Below, in pieces: positions 18,412 to 28,477 of a stretch of 64,000 bases of DNA. The stretch's first letter is position 1; each line of letters opens with the position of its first letter. Below the pieces are notes generated by a model that worked only from the letters and a program-made list of their open reading frames with translations, searched no databases and was not told where the DNA came from. The translations under genes were made by a program, and so were the position numbers. The stretch comes from an uncultured Clostridia bacterium. Its GTDB lineage: Bacteria; Bacillota; Clostridia; TANB77; CAG-508. Location: positions 59,596 through 123,595 of the forward strand of contig CASKJV010000004.1 in NCBI GenBank assembly GCA_949388605.1. The letters run 5' to 3'.

Positions 18412-18611
18412 ATAATAGAAAAAAATGATACCATTAAAGTGATATTACAACCATATCAGATTTACATAAAACTTGCAAAAGAATATTATTTATTGTATAA
18501 TTATAATAGCATTTTTTAGCTAAAGTATCTCAAATTCTGTATAGAATGAGATGACGTTTTCTTTAGCTTAACATGTAACTATTAACATTTATGGAAAATG
18601 GAGGGTAAAAA

Positions 18612-20489
18612 ATGAAAACTCAAAACAAACGGAAAAGCTTAAATTCAAGGAATATTGCTATTAGCTGTATGAAAGTTTTTACAGCAGTACTGATGATAAT
18701 ATCAATACTGGGATTGCCTATTACTACAGTTAATGCGGAGAATTCATACGAATTTGAAGTTACCAATGCAACTAATGATTTCTATGTCAATGATTTTGCA
18801 GGGCTGTTTACAAAACAACAGAAAGCAGACATGATGGAAAAAGCGGTGGCTCTGGATAAGGAATATGGGGGAATTCAGGTTGTTGTTACAACAGTTGAAT
18901 CTTTTGCTGACTGTGCTGTCGATGAAAAAAATCATGGTGCTTTTGAGACATCATATGCAATGTATAAACAGTATGGAATAGGCAAAGACGATATGGGTAT
19001 CTTAATCTTGTTTTCTGTTGGAGACAGAGAGATTTATATGCAAACAGGACATGAAATGCAGATCTATATCACTGATTCCACAGCTGGCGCGCTACAGGAT
19101 GACTATGGAATGGAGTATTTTAGAAATGATCAGTTTGCTGAAGGGCTTATTTCCTTACAGGAAGCTACAATTTCTGAAATTAAGTCTAGAGTTTCACAGG
19201 ATTGGAATGCTCCTGTAAAAGATACTATATCTGAGAAACAAACAGAAAATAATACAACCAAGAAAAGTGCTGGAATTGGTGCATGGTTGTATGTAATTCT
19301 TGTAGCTATTGTTGCAATGATTATTGGTCTTATTGTTTCTATTAAGAGTTTATTTACAGCAAAATCCAAAGCAAATGCTCAGAAAGAAAAATTTTATAAA
19401 GAACTTAAGGATAAGGAGGCTTTGTATGAGCAGAAAATTGCTTCTATCAGAAATAGTGCAGAGATAAATGCACAGCAAACAATTGATGCACATACTAAAA
19501 CTTGGAAAGATACTCTTGAAAGAAAAAGTGCTAATATTACGAGTTTGGAAAAAGAAGTTTCTGATTTCAAGGAAAAATTGAGGGAAACTAAAGGAAGACT
19601 TGAAGAATACGAAGACAAGTATGCGAGAATCAAAAAACTGTATCCTGATATAGATTTTGATAAAGAAGTTCATGAGATGATCGAGAACGAGTTTAAGGCA
19701 TCTGCTTTGGAATTAGACGATAAGATTGCACAGTATGTAAACCTGCCTGCTGATAAAGACAATGTTGATGTCTTTAACGAAGCAATTCGTGTTTATAACA
19801 CTGCAGTTTCTGATGTCCAGAAATATGTGACAACAGATATTCAAAAACTTCAAAGCTTATATGAAGAAAGTGTTTCTCTGAAAAGAGAATATGAAAGAGC
19901 AGAAAAGGAAAAACGCGATCGTGCAGCTGCAAAAAAAGCGTTTGATAGCATTAGTTCAATTTGCTGTAACATTAGATGTGGTAACCATGATAACTATGAA
20001 ACTTTAAATCGTGCTTATAGAATTTATGCAGATCTTACCTCAGACGAAAAAAGATATTTTCCTAATATGGAACAGATCCATACTTTAGAATCTCTTCGCA
20101 GAAGTGCTGAAGCTGATTTAAATGATTTCAATAAAGCTCGTAATGCAGAAAATGAAGTTCACAGAATTGTTAACTCAATTTATACTGCAGATGAAGATGA
20201 CAGAGATAAGCTTGAAAGAGCAATGAGACATTATCGTAATCTCAGTAATTCACAGCAAAAGTATTTCAGTAATGAATTATTGAGAAAACTAAAACATTGT
20301 ATTGATGAAGCAGAATCAGACCATCGCAGAAAAGAAGCAGCGCGACGTAGAAGAAAAGAAGAAGAAGAACGGCGTAGAAGAGAGGAAGAAGCACGGCGTA
20401 GGAGTATGATGAATAGCAGGAGCTCCTACAGTAGTTTTGGAGGTCATGGAGGTAGACCTTCTGGTGGCGGAGCTGGAAGAAGTTTCTAA
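18612..20489 (+). CDS. TPM-domain membrane protein with coiled coil and Gly-rich C-terminus
   Basis: Signal/TM segment, YVNDFAGLFTKQQKADMMEKAVALDKEYGGIQVVVTTV, TM at ~225, C-term GGHGGRPSGGGAGRSF. Confidence 0.8.
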   Translation: MKTQNKRKSLNSRNIAISCMKVFTAVLMIISILGLPITTVNAENSYEFEVTNATNDFYVNDFAGLFTKQQKADMMEKAVALDKEYGGIQVVVTTVESFADCAVDEKNHGAFETSYAMYKQYGIGKDDMGILILFSVGDREIYMQTGHEMQIYITDSTAGALQDDYGMEYFRNDQFAEGLISLQEATISEIKSRVSQDWNAPVKDTISEKQTENNTTKKSAGIGAWLYVILVAIVAMIIGLIVSIKSLFTAKSKANAQKEKFYKELKDKEALYEQKIASIRNSAEINAQQTIDAHTKTWKDTLERKSANITSLEKEVSDFKEKLRETKGRLEEYEDKYARIKKLYPDIDFDKEVHEMIENEFKASALELDDKIAQYVNLPADKDNVDVFNEAIRVYNTAVSDVQKYVTTDIQKLQSLYEESVSLKREYERAEKEKRDRAAAKKAFDSISSICCNIRCGNHDNYETLNRAYRIYADLTSDEKRYFPNMEQIHTLESLRRSAEADLNDFNKARNAENEVHRIVNSIYTADEDDRDKLERAMRHYRNLSNSQQKYFSNELLRKLKHCIDEAESDHRRKEAARRRRKEEEERRRREEEARRRSMMNSRSSYSSFGGHGGRPSGGGAGRSF

Positions 20490-20538
20490 GAAGTGAAAAA
20501 ATAATAATCAAAAAACAATTTTAAGGAGGACATTTAGA

Positions 20539-21174
20539 ATGAATTATTATGTTAATGAGAACAAAGATGAAAATGGTAAAAAATCAAGTATTATTGTGTT
20601 TGCATGCATTGGTACATTTATTGTTGCTTTGGGAATTGTAGTATACATGCTCATATTCAGCTATAACAGCTTTGTTGATGCAAGAGCTGATGTAGAAAAA
20701 GCACAGACAGATGTGGAAACAATGATGCAACGGCGTTTAGAATTGATTCCAGATCTTGTAGAAGTAGTAAAATCTTATACTAAGCATGAGGAAAAAATCT
20801 TTGAAGATATTTCTAATGCAGAAAATATGCTTATTACTGCTATAGCAGATGACGAAAATCCGGATGCAATAAGTAATGCTAATACAAATGTTTCTATGAA
20901 GGTAAATGAAATGATTTCTATTGTGAAAAAAGATTATCCGGAAATTGTTTCTGGACCTCAATATACGAGTTTAATGGATCAGCTTGAAGGATCTGTTACT
21001 CGAATTGCTGTTGCAAGAGAGAAATACAATGATGTAGTAAGTATATATAATAGAAAGATTGAGAAAGCTCCGGGATGTATTTTAGCTGATATGTTTGGCT
21101 TTGAACGGGCAGAAGAATTTAAGGCAGATAAAGAAGCTGAAAGAACAAATCTTGTAGATATGAGTTTTGATTAA
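20539..21174 (+). CDS. LemA family protein
   Basis: N-term TM, YNSFVDARADVEKAQTDVETMMQRRLELIPDLVEVVKSYTKHE. Confidence 0.85.
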   Translation: MNYYVNENKDENGKKSSIIVFACIGTFIVALGIVVYMLIFSYNSFVDARADVEKAQTDVETMMQRRLELIPDLVEVVKSYTKHEEKIFEDISNAENMLITAIADDENPDAISNANTNVSMKVNEMISIVKKDYPEIVSGPQYTSLMDQLEGSVTRIAVAREKYNDVVSIYNRKIEKAPGCILADMFGFERAEEFKADKEAERTNLVDMSFD

Positions 21175-21213
21175 ATCTGTATGAATGTGGAAATTTAATA
21201 TTGTTTTGAGTAA

Positions 21214-21247
21214 AATCCCTTGGGTAACTATTGTTGCCCAAGGGATT
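21214..21247 (+). terminator. Terminator hairpin downstream of LemA gene
   Basis: AATCCCTTGGG...GCCCAAGGGATT followed by T-rich. Confidence 0.7.
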
Positions 21248-21256
21248 CCTTTTGGT

Positions 21257-21296
21257 TTTATAATAGGAAATTGCTTTGTAATTCCTATTATAGAAA
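21257..21296. repeat. Dispersed intergenic palindrome
   Basis: TATAATAGGAAtt...aaTTCCTATTATA. Confidence 0.65.
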
Positions 21297-21389
21297 GGCT
21301 TAGCCTAATGTTGATAAAATAAGTTTAATGTGATATAAAATATAGAAAAGTATAGATTTGAAAATTTAAAGATTAATAAGTGAGGGAAA

Positions 21390-21803
21390 ATGAAAAAGTA
21401 TAATATTGTAATTGTTTATAATAAAGAAGAGTCAAAAATTCTTATGTGTAAAAGAATGAAAGAACCCTATAAAGGAATGTTTAATTTAGTTGGTGGGAAA
21501 GTTGAAAAAGGTGAAACTAAGCTACAATCCGCCTATAGAGAACTTCAAGAAGAAACTGGAATAACAAATAAAGATATTAAGTTAGCACATCTTATGAATT
21601 TTCAATATATTGTAAATGATATGGAATTAGAAGTATTTGTAGGAAAATTAGACAAAAATATAGATTTAATAGAAGAAATAAATAAACTATATTGGATAAA
21701 TTTAAATGAGAACTTTTTTGATGTTAATAAATTTGCAGGAGAAGGAAATATAGGACATATGTTGCATCAGGTGCAAATATACAAAAACAAATTATTTTCA
21801 TAA
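21390..21803 (+). CDS. NUDIX hydrolase
   Basis: Nudix box GGKVEKGETKLQSAYRELQEETGI. Confidence 0.9.
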   Translation: MKKYNIVIVYNKEESKILMCKRMKEPYKGMFNLVGGKVEKGETKLQSAYRELQEETGITNKDIKLAHLMNFQYIVNDMELEVFVGKLDKNIDLIEEINKLYWINLNENFFDVNKFAGEGNIGHMLHQVQIYKNKLFS

Positions 21804-21878
21804 CAGCTATAATAACTTATCTACACAAATGAAAATTTTAAAACCAAGAAATGTTTTTAGAACTAATTTTATAAAAAA

Positions 21879-21914
21879 AGAGTGTTAACATTTTATACAT
21901 TGTCAACACTCTTT
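21879..21914. terminator. Terminator hairpin
   Basis: AGAGTGTTAACA...TGTCAACACTCTTT. Confidence 0.65.
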
Positions 21915-22003
21915 ATTATATTGTAGGAAATTGTTCAGCAGTATATATAATATAAAGCATAAATTTCTTATACGATATAAAGCTATTTGTAAAATAATAG
22001 AAC

Positions 22004-22249
22004 TTATTTTGCTATAAATTTTTGTTTGGTCATAGTAATTTTGTTCTGTTCAACTTCTTCTGTTTTATACCAACCTTTTTCTTTCATTAAATTGTATATT
22101 TTATTTTGAATATCTAGTGATTCATTTAGAGCACACTTGAATGCATCATGTACTTCTTTTGTTGATGACTCAATAGTTCCATGAAGATATAAATCGCAAA
22201 CACCTTTAATGATAAGCAATTCTTTTTCCATTAAATCTCTATCTTCCAT
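22004..22249 (-). CDS. Spore coat protein, CotF-like
   Basis: ELLIIKGVCDLYLHGTIESSTKEVHDAFKCALNESLDIQNKIYNLMKEKGWY. Confidence 0.8.
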   Translation of the reverse strand: MEDRDLMEKELLIIKGVCDLYLHGTIESSTKEVHDAFKCALNESLDIQNKIYNLMKEKGWYKTEEVEQNKITMTKQKFIAK

Positions 22250-22259
22250 AAGGACCTCC

Positions 22260-22433
22260 TTATAATAAATTTAAAAATTTGTTAAATATTTCATTGTGTT
22301 TTTGCTCTAATTCACCAATATATTGTGAAAGAGAAGCATCAGTTAATTGAGTAGATGTTTTTTTACTACATGATTTCATAAAACATTCATGTCCTAAAGC
22401 ATCTTCAATATATAAAAGTTCTTTACTTGTCAA
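22260..22433 (-). CDS. Small spore-coat-associated protein
   Basis: TTG start after gaggtg RBS; LTSKELLYIEDALGHECFMKSC...HNEIFNKFLNLL; adjacent to CotF-like gene. Confidence 0.6.
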   Translation of the reverse strand: MTSKELLYIEDALGHECFMKSCSKKTSTQLTDASLSQYIGELEQKHNEIFNKFLNLL

Positions 22434-22750
22434 ATTTATCACCTCTTTAAAAATATGCTTTCCAAAATTTATAAATATATACAAGAAATTTAATTTATAT
22501 TTTGATAAAATAGAAATGAGTTACACAGATGATGTTATAGGAATATTCTAAAAAATCAAACTATTTGACAAAATTTTTAAAAACAAAATTAAAAAACTTG
22601 AAAATTATATATTAAAAAAGTCGAATTAAGTATTACGATTTCGCTTGATTTTAATATTCTTTTAAATTACAATAGAACAGCGGTTGTTTTTTGCAACCCA
22701 AATTTATAATTGAATTCTTTATAAATACTCAAATATTTTCAGGGGGAAGT

Positions 22751-23521
22751 ATGAAATTTTTATTAATAATGAATAATTTAAAAAATGTAATAATAATAGG
22801 AATAGGTGTTTTAATACTAATATGTTTTATAATTAAATATATCAAATTACAAAAAACTATAAAATTTCAAAATTCAAAGATTGAAAACTTAGAAGTAAAA
22901 AATAAGATATTATCTGTAGAAGATGATACGATTAGATGCTTCAAACATGATTTCTTTAATTTTGTACAAGCATTAGATGGATATGTACAAACTAATGATA
23001 TAAATGGAATAGAAAAAATGAATGATGAAATATTAAAAGAATGTGAAGAATTGAAAAATCTAGAAGTACTTAATTCTAAACTTGTAAATGATCCTGGAGT
23101 ATATAGTATTTTGACCAAAAAGTATTTTTTAGCAAAAAAAGAAAACATTGCAATGAATATTGAAATTTTAATGGATATATCTGAAATAAAAATTTCAAGT
23201 TATCAACTTTGTAAAATTTTATCTATATTATTAGATAATGCTATCGAAGCAGCTAAAGAGTGTGATGAAAAAGTTGTTAATGTTAGATTTTTGAAAGATC
23301 ATAGAAATAATAAAGGAATTATTGTGATAGAAAATAGTTATAAAAAAGTAAATATTAATTTAGATAAAATTTTTGAAAAAGGATATAGTACTAAACTTGA
23401 TAAAGAAGATCATGGCTTAGGATTATGGAATGTTAGAAGAATTTTAAATACTACAGAGAACTTAAATTTATTTACTAAAATGGATAAATTGTTTTCTCAA
23501 CAATTAGAAATTTATAATTGA
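22751..23521 (+). CDS. GHKL-domain (AgrC-like) sensor histidine kinase
   Basis: One N-term TM, CFKHDFFNFVQALDGYV, ILLDNAIEAAKEC, GYSTKLDKEDHGLGLWNVRRIL; ATG 22751 after aggggg. Confidence 0.8.
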   Translation: MKFLLIMNNLKNVIIIGIGVLILICFIIKYIKLQKTIKFQNSKIENLEVKNKILSVEDDTIRCFKHDFFNFVQALDGYVQTNDINGIEKMNDEILKECEELKNLEVLNSKLVNDPGVYSILTKKYFLAKKENIAMNIEILMDISEIKISSYQLCKILSILLDNAIEAAKECDEKVVNVRFLKDHRNNKGIIVIENSYKKVNINLDKIFEKGYSTKLDKEDHGLGLWNVRRILNTTENLNLFTKMDKLFSQQLEIYN

Positions 23522-23586
23522 ATTTTGTTCTTTTTTATGATAAGATTTGGGGGTAGAAAGGTAAAAAAGTAAAGGAAGATATAATA

Positions 23587-24195
23587 ATGAAAATATTGTT
23601 TGCAACAACAAATCCAGCTAAAATAAAAAAATATTCGGATAAATTAAAAGAAAAAAATATTGAATTATTAACAATTAAAGATATTGATGTTAAATTAAAT
23701 ATAATAGAAAATGGTAAAGATTGTATAGAAAATGCATACATAAAAGCAAAAGCATATTATGATGCTACTGGAATTACAACTATAGGTATGGATAATAGCT
23801 TATTTATTGAAGAACTAACAGATGACGAACAGCCAGGTACACATGTTAGAAGAGTAAATGGAAAAGAACTTAATGATGAAGAAATGATTGAATATTATAC
23901 AAATTTAGTAAAAGAAAATGGGGGAAAACTTACTGCTAAATGGGTATATGGGATGGTTATATATGATGGGAAGGAAAATAAAGAATATACTTGGAGTAAA
24001 AGTGATTTTTATTTTATTGATACTCCTTCACCAAAAAGAAATATAGGATATCCACTAGATTCAATTGCTATAATACCAGAATTTAATAAATATTTAGTTG
24101 AATTAACAGAAGAAGAAAAAAACAATAATATTAGAAAAGATTCTACTATGGACAATAAAGTTGTTAATTTTATTGTTGATAGTATATTGAACTAA
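23587..24195 (+). CDS. RdgB/HAM1-like NTP pyrophosphatase (second copy, divergent)
   Basis: ILFATTNPAKIKKYSDKLKE, ENAYIKAKAYYDATGITTIGMDNSLFIEEL. Confidence 0.75.
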   Translation: MKILFATTNPAKIKKYSDKLKEKNIELLTIKDIDVKLNIIENGKDCIENAYIKAKAYYDATGITTIGMDNSLFIEELTDDEQPGTHVRRVNGKELNDEEMIEYYTNLVKENGGKLTAKWVYGMVIYDGKENKEYTWSKSDFYFIDTPSPKRNIGYPLDSIAIIPEFNKYLVELTEEEKNNNIRKDSTMDNKVVNFIVDSILN

Positions 24196-24304
24196 CACAA
24201 AGTATCTTTGATTTCCTTCACAAAAAATTCACAATTATTTAATATAAATTTAATAAATTATATATAAAATGGTTTTAGAATTTAACAAAAGAAAGGATGA
24301 TTGA

Positions 24305-25051
24305 ATGATAGAAGATGAAGACGATTATTTAATAAAAATAGAAAATAATTTAGTTAATAAAGAAAAAATAAATGTAAAAGACGTTACTTTTAAAAAAGTA
24401 ATGTTTCTATATAATTCGGCTTTGAAAGAAATAAAAACAAAAATAGAAATACTACAAGAAGAATTAAGATTATTTCATGACTACGAACCAATAGAATATA
24501 TTACAACAAGAATAAAAAAGCCAGAAAACATAATAGAAAAAATGGAAAGAAAAAACTATAATTTAACTTATGAAAATATGTTTAATAAAATAAATGATAT
24601 TGCTGGAATAAGAATAGTTTGCAATTTTAAAAAAGATGTATATAAATTAGTTGAAATTATAGAAGATTTTCAAGATGTTAGAATTTTAAATAAAAAAGAT
24701 TTTATGAAAAAACCTAAAAAATCTGGATATATGAGTTATCATATTATTACAGAGGTTCCTGTAACATTATCTAATGGAACAATGTTTGTAAAAGTAGAAA
24801 TTCAACTTCGTACTTTAGGCATGGATTTTTGGGCTAGTATAGAACATAAATTGAAATACAAAAATCCTAAAATTATAAAAAGCGACTCAAAAAACCTTAT
24901 TAAGTATGCTAATATAATAAATAACATTGATGATAATATGCTTACTATATCAAATAGGTTAGAAAAAGAAAAAAATAAGAGAAATATAATGATAGAAGCA
25001 GCAGATTCTAAAAAAGATATAAATCCTAATAAATTTGATTTTAAATTATAA
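24305..25051 (+). CDS. Small RelA/SpoT-domain (p)ppGpp synthetase-like
   Basis: YITTRIKKPENIIEKMERK...INDIAGIRIVCNF...KKSGYMSYHIITEV...VEIQLRTLGMDFWASIEHKLKYK. Confidence 0.9.
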   Translation: MIEDEDDYLIKIENNLVNKEKINVKDVTFKKVMFLYNSALKEIKTKIEILQEELRLFHDYEPIEYITTRIKKPENIIEKMERKNYNLTYENMFNKINDIAGIRIVCNFKKDVYKLVEIIEDFQDVRILNKKDFMKKPKKSGYMSYHIITEVPVTLSNGTMFVKVEIQLRTLGMDFWASIEHKLKYKNPKIIKSDSKNLIKYANIINNIDDNMLTISNRLEKEKNKRNIMIEAADSKKDINPNKFDFKL

Positions 25052-25174
25052 CATATAAAAGAAGTCAATTAAATATTTTAAGGTATTTAATTGACTTGTT
25101 ACTTTTCTATAATAAGAAGCTATACAGAAGAAAGACGAGCCTTAAAATGTTTGAAGTGGCTCTTTTGTTCTTAT

Positions 25175-25229
25175 AATACTACAAAAAATAAACCTTATTG
25201 GAAACAATAAGGTTTATTTTTGTAGTATT
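25175..25229. terminator. Long hairpin (about 25-bp arms, GAAA loop), likely terminator
   Basis: AATACTACAAAAAATAAACCTTATTG GAAA CAATAAGGTTTATTTTTGTAGTATT. Confidence 0.65.
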
Positions 25230-25419
25230 TAGTCTACTATGCATGACATATTAGATGATTCATTTGAATAATTAAATAATGTGCTACCAAAAGTAAAATG
25301 GAGGATATTATTCAAGTTACATAAAAGAAAGGAAAATAGTTGAAAAAAAATTTGAATTCTGGTATAATATAGAATTAACAAGTTGAATACATATATAAAG
25401 AGAGGAGATTATTATAATA

Positions 25420-27939
25420 ATGAAAAATTTAAAATATTTTGATAGATTCTATATAGATAAAGAGAAAGATATTGTTGTGGAATTATATGAAAATGAAAAT
25501 GTAGACGAGATTACATATATTATAAGAACTCCAAATCATAAAAGTGGAAACCTAATTACAAATTTAGCACAAATTTGTGATTTAGAAACTATAAAAGATG
25601 AAAATGATTTAAAGATAATAAAAAATACTATATCAGCTTCTATTAATGGAGAAAATGAAGAAGTATATATTTTTAGATTAGCAGGAATGAAAATTGCAAA
25701 TATTTATAAAAATAGAATAGAAGTAAAAGCAAAAATGCCTGCTATAATAAAAACTTTAATGTCTCAAACTAAAAAATATAGCTTAGATATAAAAAAATCT
25801 ATAGTGAAATCTTATATATTTAAAAAGTCAAAATTTAGAACAGATTTACATACACACATGAATGCCAATTTAACACCAGATGTATTAATAGCTTTAGGAA
25901 TTGTTTATCAGATTAAATATCCTTTATATTACATAAAAAAATTAAATTTAAATATAACAGAAATTCAAAAACAAAAAATTTATAAAGATAGAAAAAAAGT
26001 TGAAAAACAATTTGAAAATTCTGAATTAACAGGAAAAAAATTAATTAGAAAAATTGATGATAATACTTTTATAAATTTTGCTGATTTAATTTTAAATAAT
26101 ATAGAAAATGCTGAAGAAAATATAAGAAAAATTAGAACAAGTTTAGCTTTATTAAAAGATGGGCAATCAGTATTTACAAACTTAGAAAAAGTTTATGTTT
26201 ATAGATATGTATTTTGTAAAGCTAAATTTTCAGAAAGCAAAATAAAACTTTCAAAAACAAAAATAGAAAAGATTCCAGAAACAGATATAATTAGCTATAT
26301 TAAAAAAATGTTAGAAGATAAGAAGCCAGGAAGCATATATGAAAATAATACTTTAAGACAAGATAAATATTTATGGATTGCTAGAGAATATCAAAAACAA
26401 GGTATAAAATATGCAGAAATTGCAGATACAGATTTAGTAAAAAAAGGAGATCCTGCAATAAAAGTCTTAGAAGATGTTCATGAAATAATGCCAAAAATAG
26501 AAAGTGAAACAGGAGTAAAATTAAGACTTTTAGTTGGAATAAGAAGAATTCCAGTAACAGCTATAAAAAATCAAACATTAGACGTAAATTTAAGAGAAAG
26601 CATAGATGTATTAAAAGCAATTGCGAAAAGTCCATATGTAGTTGGAAGTGATTTTGTTGGCGAAGAAATAAACGATATTTCTGAATTTAAACCTGTAATA
26701 AATGAATTAGTTCAATATGTAGTAAATGAAGACAAAGAATTTACAATTAGAATTCATGCAGGAGAAAATGATTGCTTAAGAGATAATGTTGCAAAATCTA
26801 TAAAATGTATAAAAGACTCTTTAAAAGAAGGGCAAAAAATGCCTAAATTCAGATTAGGTCATGGTTTATATACTGCTGATTTAAATTCAGAAGAAGGCAA
26901 AAGGCTAATGAAAGAAATGGTAGAAACTGGAGCTGTTTTAGAATTTCAATTAACTTCTAATGTTAGATTAAATAATTTGAATGAGCTATCAAAACATCCA
27001 TTAAAAACATATATTCAAAATGGAGTAAAATGTGTTCAAGGAACAGATGGATGTGGATTTTATGGTACAGATACAATAGATGAACAATTAGCTTTACGCA
27101 ATTTAGTAGGTTTAACAGATAATGATTTTGAGACAATGAGAAAAGTAGAAGATGAAATTATACATAATAGCGAGAAATATTTTAAAGAGAAATCTAAAAA
27201 ATTTGAAAAATTTCTAAATGGAAGAACTTTAAGAGAAGCAATTTTAGAATTAGAAGAAAAATATATAGAATCTGGTAAAAAATGCGAAATAGAAATGAGA
27301 ATTAATGATAAATTAAATTCAGAAATTGAATTAAAAGACAAAATAAGAAAATTACCAGAAGATAAAATTCCAATAGTAATAGCTGGAGGAAGTTTTAATT
27401 CTAAAGATAGAGAAACAGAATTAAATGAAGAAGGAAAAGAAACTATCAGAAAATTAATGGAACAATTAAATAGCGAAAAAGTTTGTTTTGTTGTTGGACA
27501 CAAGATGAAAGGATTTGAAAAAGCAATTATAGATATTGCTAAAGAATTAAATAAAGAATTTGAGATAGATGCTATTGTTCCAAAACAAGTTTCAGCTGAT
27601 ATAAAAAATGATTTATTAAAACAAAATATAAATGGAATTAGAATCTCTACAGAAAGTGAAGAAATGGGAATATATAAAAGCTTTAATTATGAAATTTTTG
27701 AAAGAAGGAATTCTATAGTACTTGCTTTTGATGGAAATTCACCAGTATCAAATTTAGTTCAAGAAGCCAAAAATGGTAAAGGAAAAGCAAAAATTTATGT
27801 TAATTCTGATGTTGAAGCTTTGAAAGCAAAAGCCAACTCACTTAGTGGATATGTAAAAGAATTTAAAATTAATGATAATTTAGCAGAAACAATATTAACA
27901 GATTATCCAGAATTAGCCAATGATAATAAATTAGCATGA
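25420..27939 (+). CDS. Adenosine-deaminase-like metallohydrolase fused to C-terminal SLOG-like Rossmann domain
   Basis: FRTDLHTHMNANLTPDVL, IRIHAGEND, RLGHGLY, VQGTDGCGFYGT; C-term IPIVIAGGSFN...CFVVGHKMKGFEKAIIDIAKEL...SIVLAFDGNSPVSNLVQEAK. Confidence 0.75.
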   Translation: MKNLKYFDRFYIDKEKDIVVELYENENVDEITYIIRTPNHKSGNLITNLAQICDLETIKDENDLKIIKNTISASINGENEEVYIFRLAGMKIANIYKNRIEVKAKMPAIIKTLMSQTKKYSLDIKKSIVKSYIFKKSKFRTDLHTHMNANLTPDVLIALGIVYQIKYPLYYIKKLNLNITEIQKQKIYKDRKKVEKQFENSELTGKKLIRKIDDNTFINFADLILNNIENAEENIRKIRTSLALLKDGQSVFTNLEKVYVYRYVFCKAKFSESKIKLSKTKIEKIPETDIISYIKKMLEDKKPGSIYENNTLRQDKYLWIAREYQKQGIKYAEIADTDLVKKGDPAIKVLEDVHEIMPKIESETGVKLRLLVGIRRIPVTAIKNQTLDVNLRESIDVLKAIAKSPYVVGSDFVGEEINDISEFKPVINELVQYVVNEDKEFTIRIHAGENDCLRDNVAKSIKCIKDSLKEGQKMPKFRLGHGLYTADLNSEEGKRLMKEMVETGAVLEFQLTSNVRLNNLNELSKHPLKTYIQNGVKCVQGTDGCGFYGTDTIDEQLALRNLVGLTDNDFETMRKVEDEIIHNSEKYFKEKSKKFEKFLNGRTLREAILELEEKYIESGKKCEIEMRINDKLNSEIELKDKIRKLPEDKIPIVIAGGSFNSKDRETELNEEGKETIRKLMEQLNSEKVCFVVGHKMKGFEKAIIDIAKELNKEFEIDAIVPKQVSADIKNDLLKQNINGIRISTESEEMGIYKSFNYEIFERRNSIVLAFDGNSPVSNLVQEAKNGKGKAKIYVNSDVEALKAKANSLSGYVKEFKINDNLAETILTDYPELANDNKLA

Positions 27940-28073
27940 ATTGAAAATTAAAGTAAATAAAATGGTATACAAAAGCTTGACAAAGTTATTAATAGGTTGT
28001 ATACTATTTAGGTAACTTTGAAATAAAATTAATTTTGACATATATACAAAAGTCACTAAAGGAGGGAATTTAA

Positions 28074-28256
28074 ATGGCACAACCAAAAAGAAGATGGTCA
28101 AAAGCAAGAACAGGTTCAAAAAGAGCAAATTGGAAAATAGAAGCAGAAAACTTATCAACATGCTCACATTGCCATCAACCAGTTAGACCACATACAGTAT
28201 GTTCAAACTGTGGTTATTATGATGGAAAAGAAATTATCGCAAAAAAAGCTGAATAG
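28074..28256 (+). CDS. rpmF: 50S ribosomal protein L32
   Basis: MAQPKRRWSKARTGSKRANWK, zinc Cys pairs. Confidence 0.95.
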   Translation: MAQPKRRWSKARTGSKRANWKIEAENLSTCSHCHQPVRPHTVCSNCGYYDGKEIIAKKAE

Positions 28257-28271
28257 TTAAAATCAAATTTG

Positions 28272-28300
28272 AAAAAGACATATTGCATATGTCTTTTTTT
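28272..28300 (+). terminator. Rho-independent terminator
   Basis: AAAAAGACATATtgcATATGTCTTTTTTT. Confidence 0.75.
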
Positions 28301-28477
28301 GTTTGTGTTAATATTTAAACTATTTAAAATTTATATAGAGACATTTCTCATAAACTTAATAGTAGATTGCAGATTATAACTTTTCTCTATATTAACATGA
28401 ATATTTTGACAATACTTGTATTTTATTATAAAATAATCAAGTAAAAAATGATAATTAGTATTTATAGGAGTAATCAT

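Noticed and set aside
19018-19218. Alternate-frame + strand ORFs (also 55007-55216)
   Set aside because: Inside stronger ORFs in another frame; no RBS or family signal.
18612-21174. TPM/LemA pair as a component of the nucleotide system
   Set aside because: This pair is common together on its own and has different codon usage from its neighbours, so it looks like an insertion.
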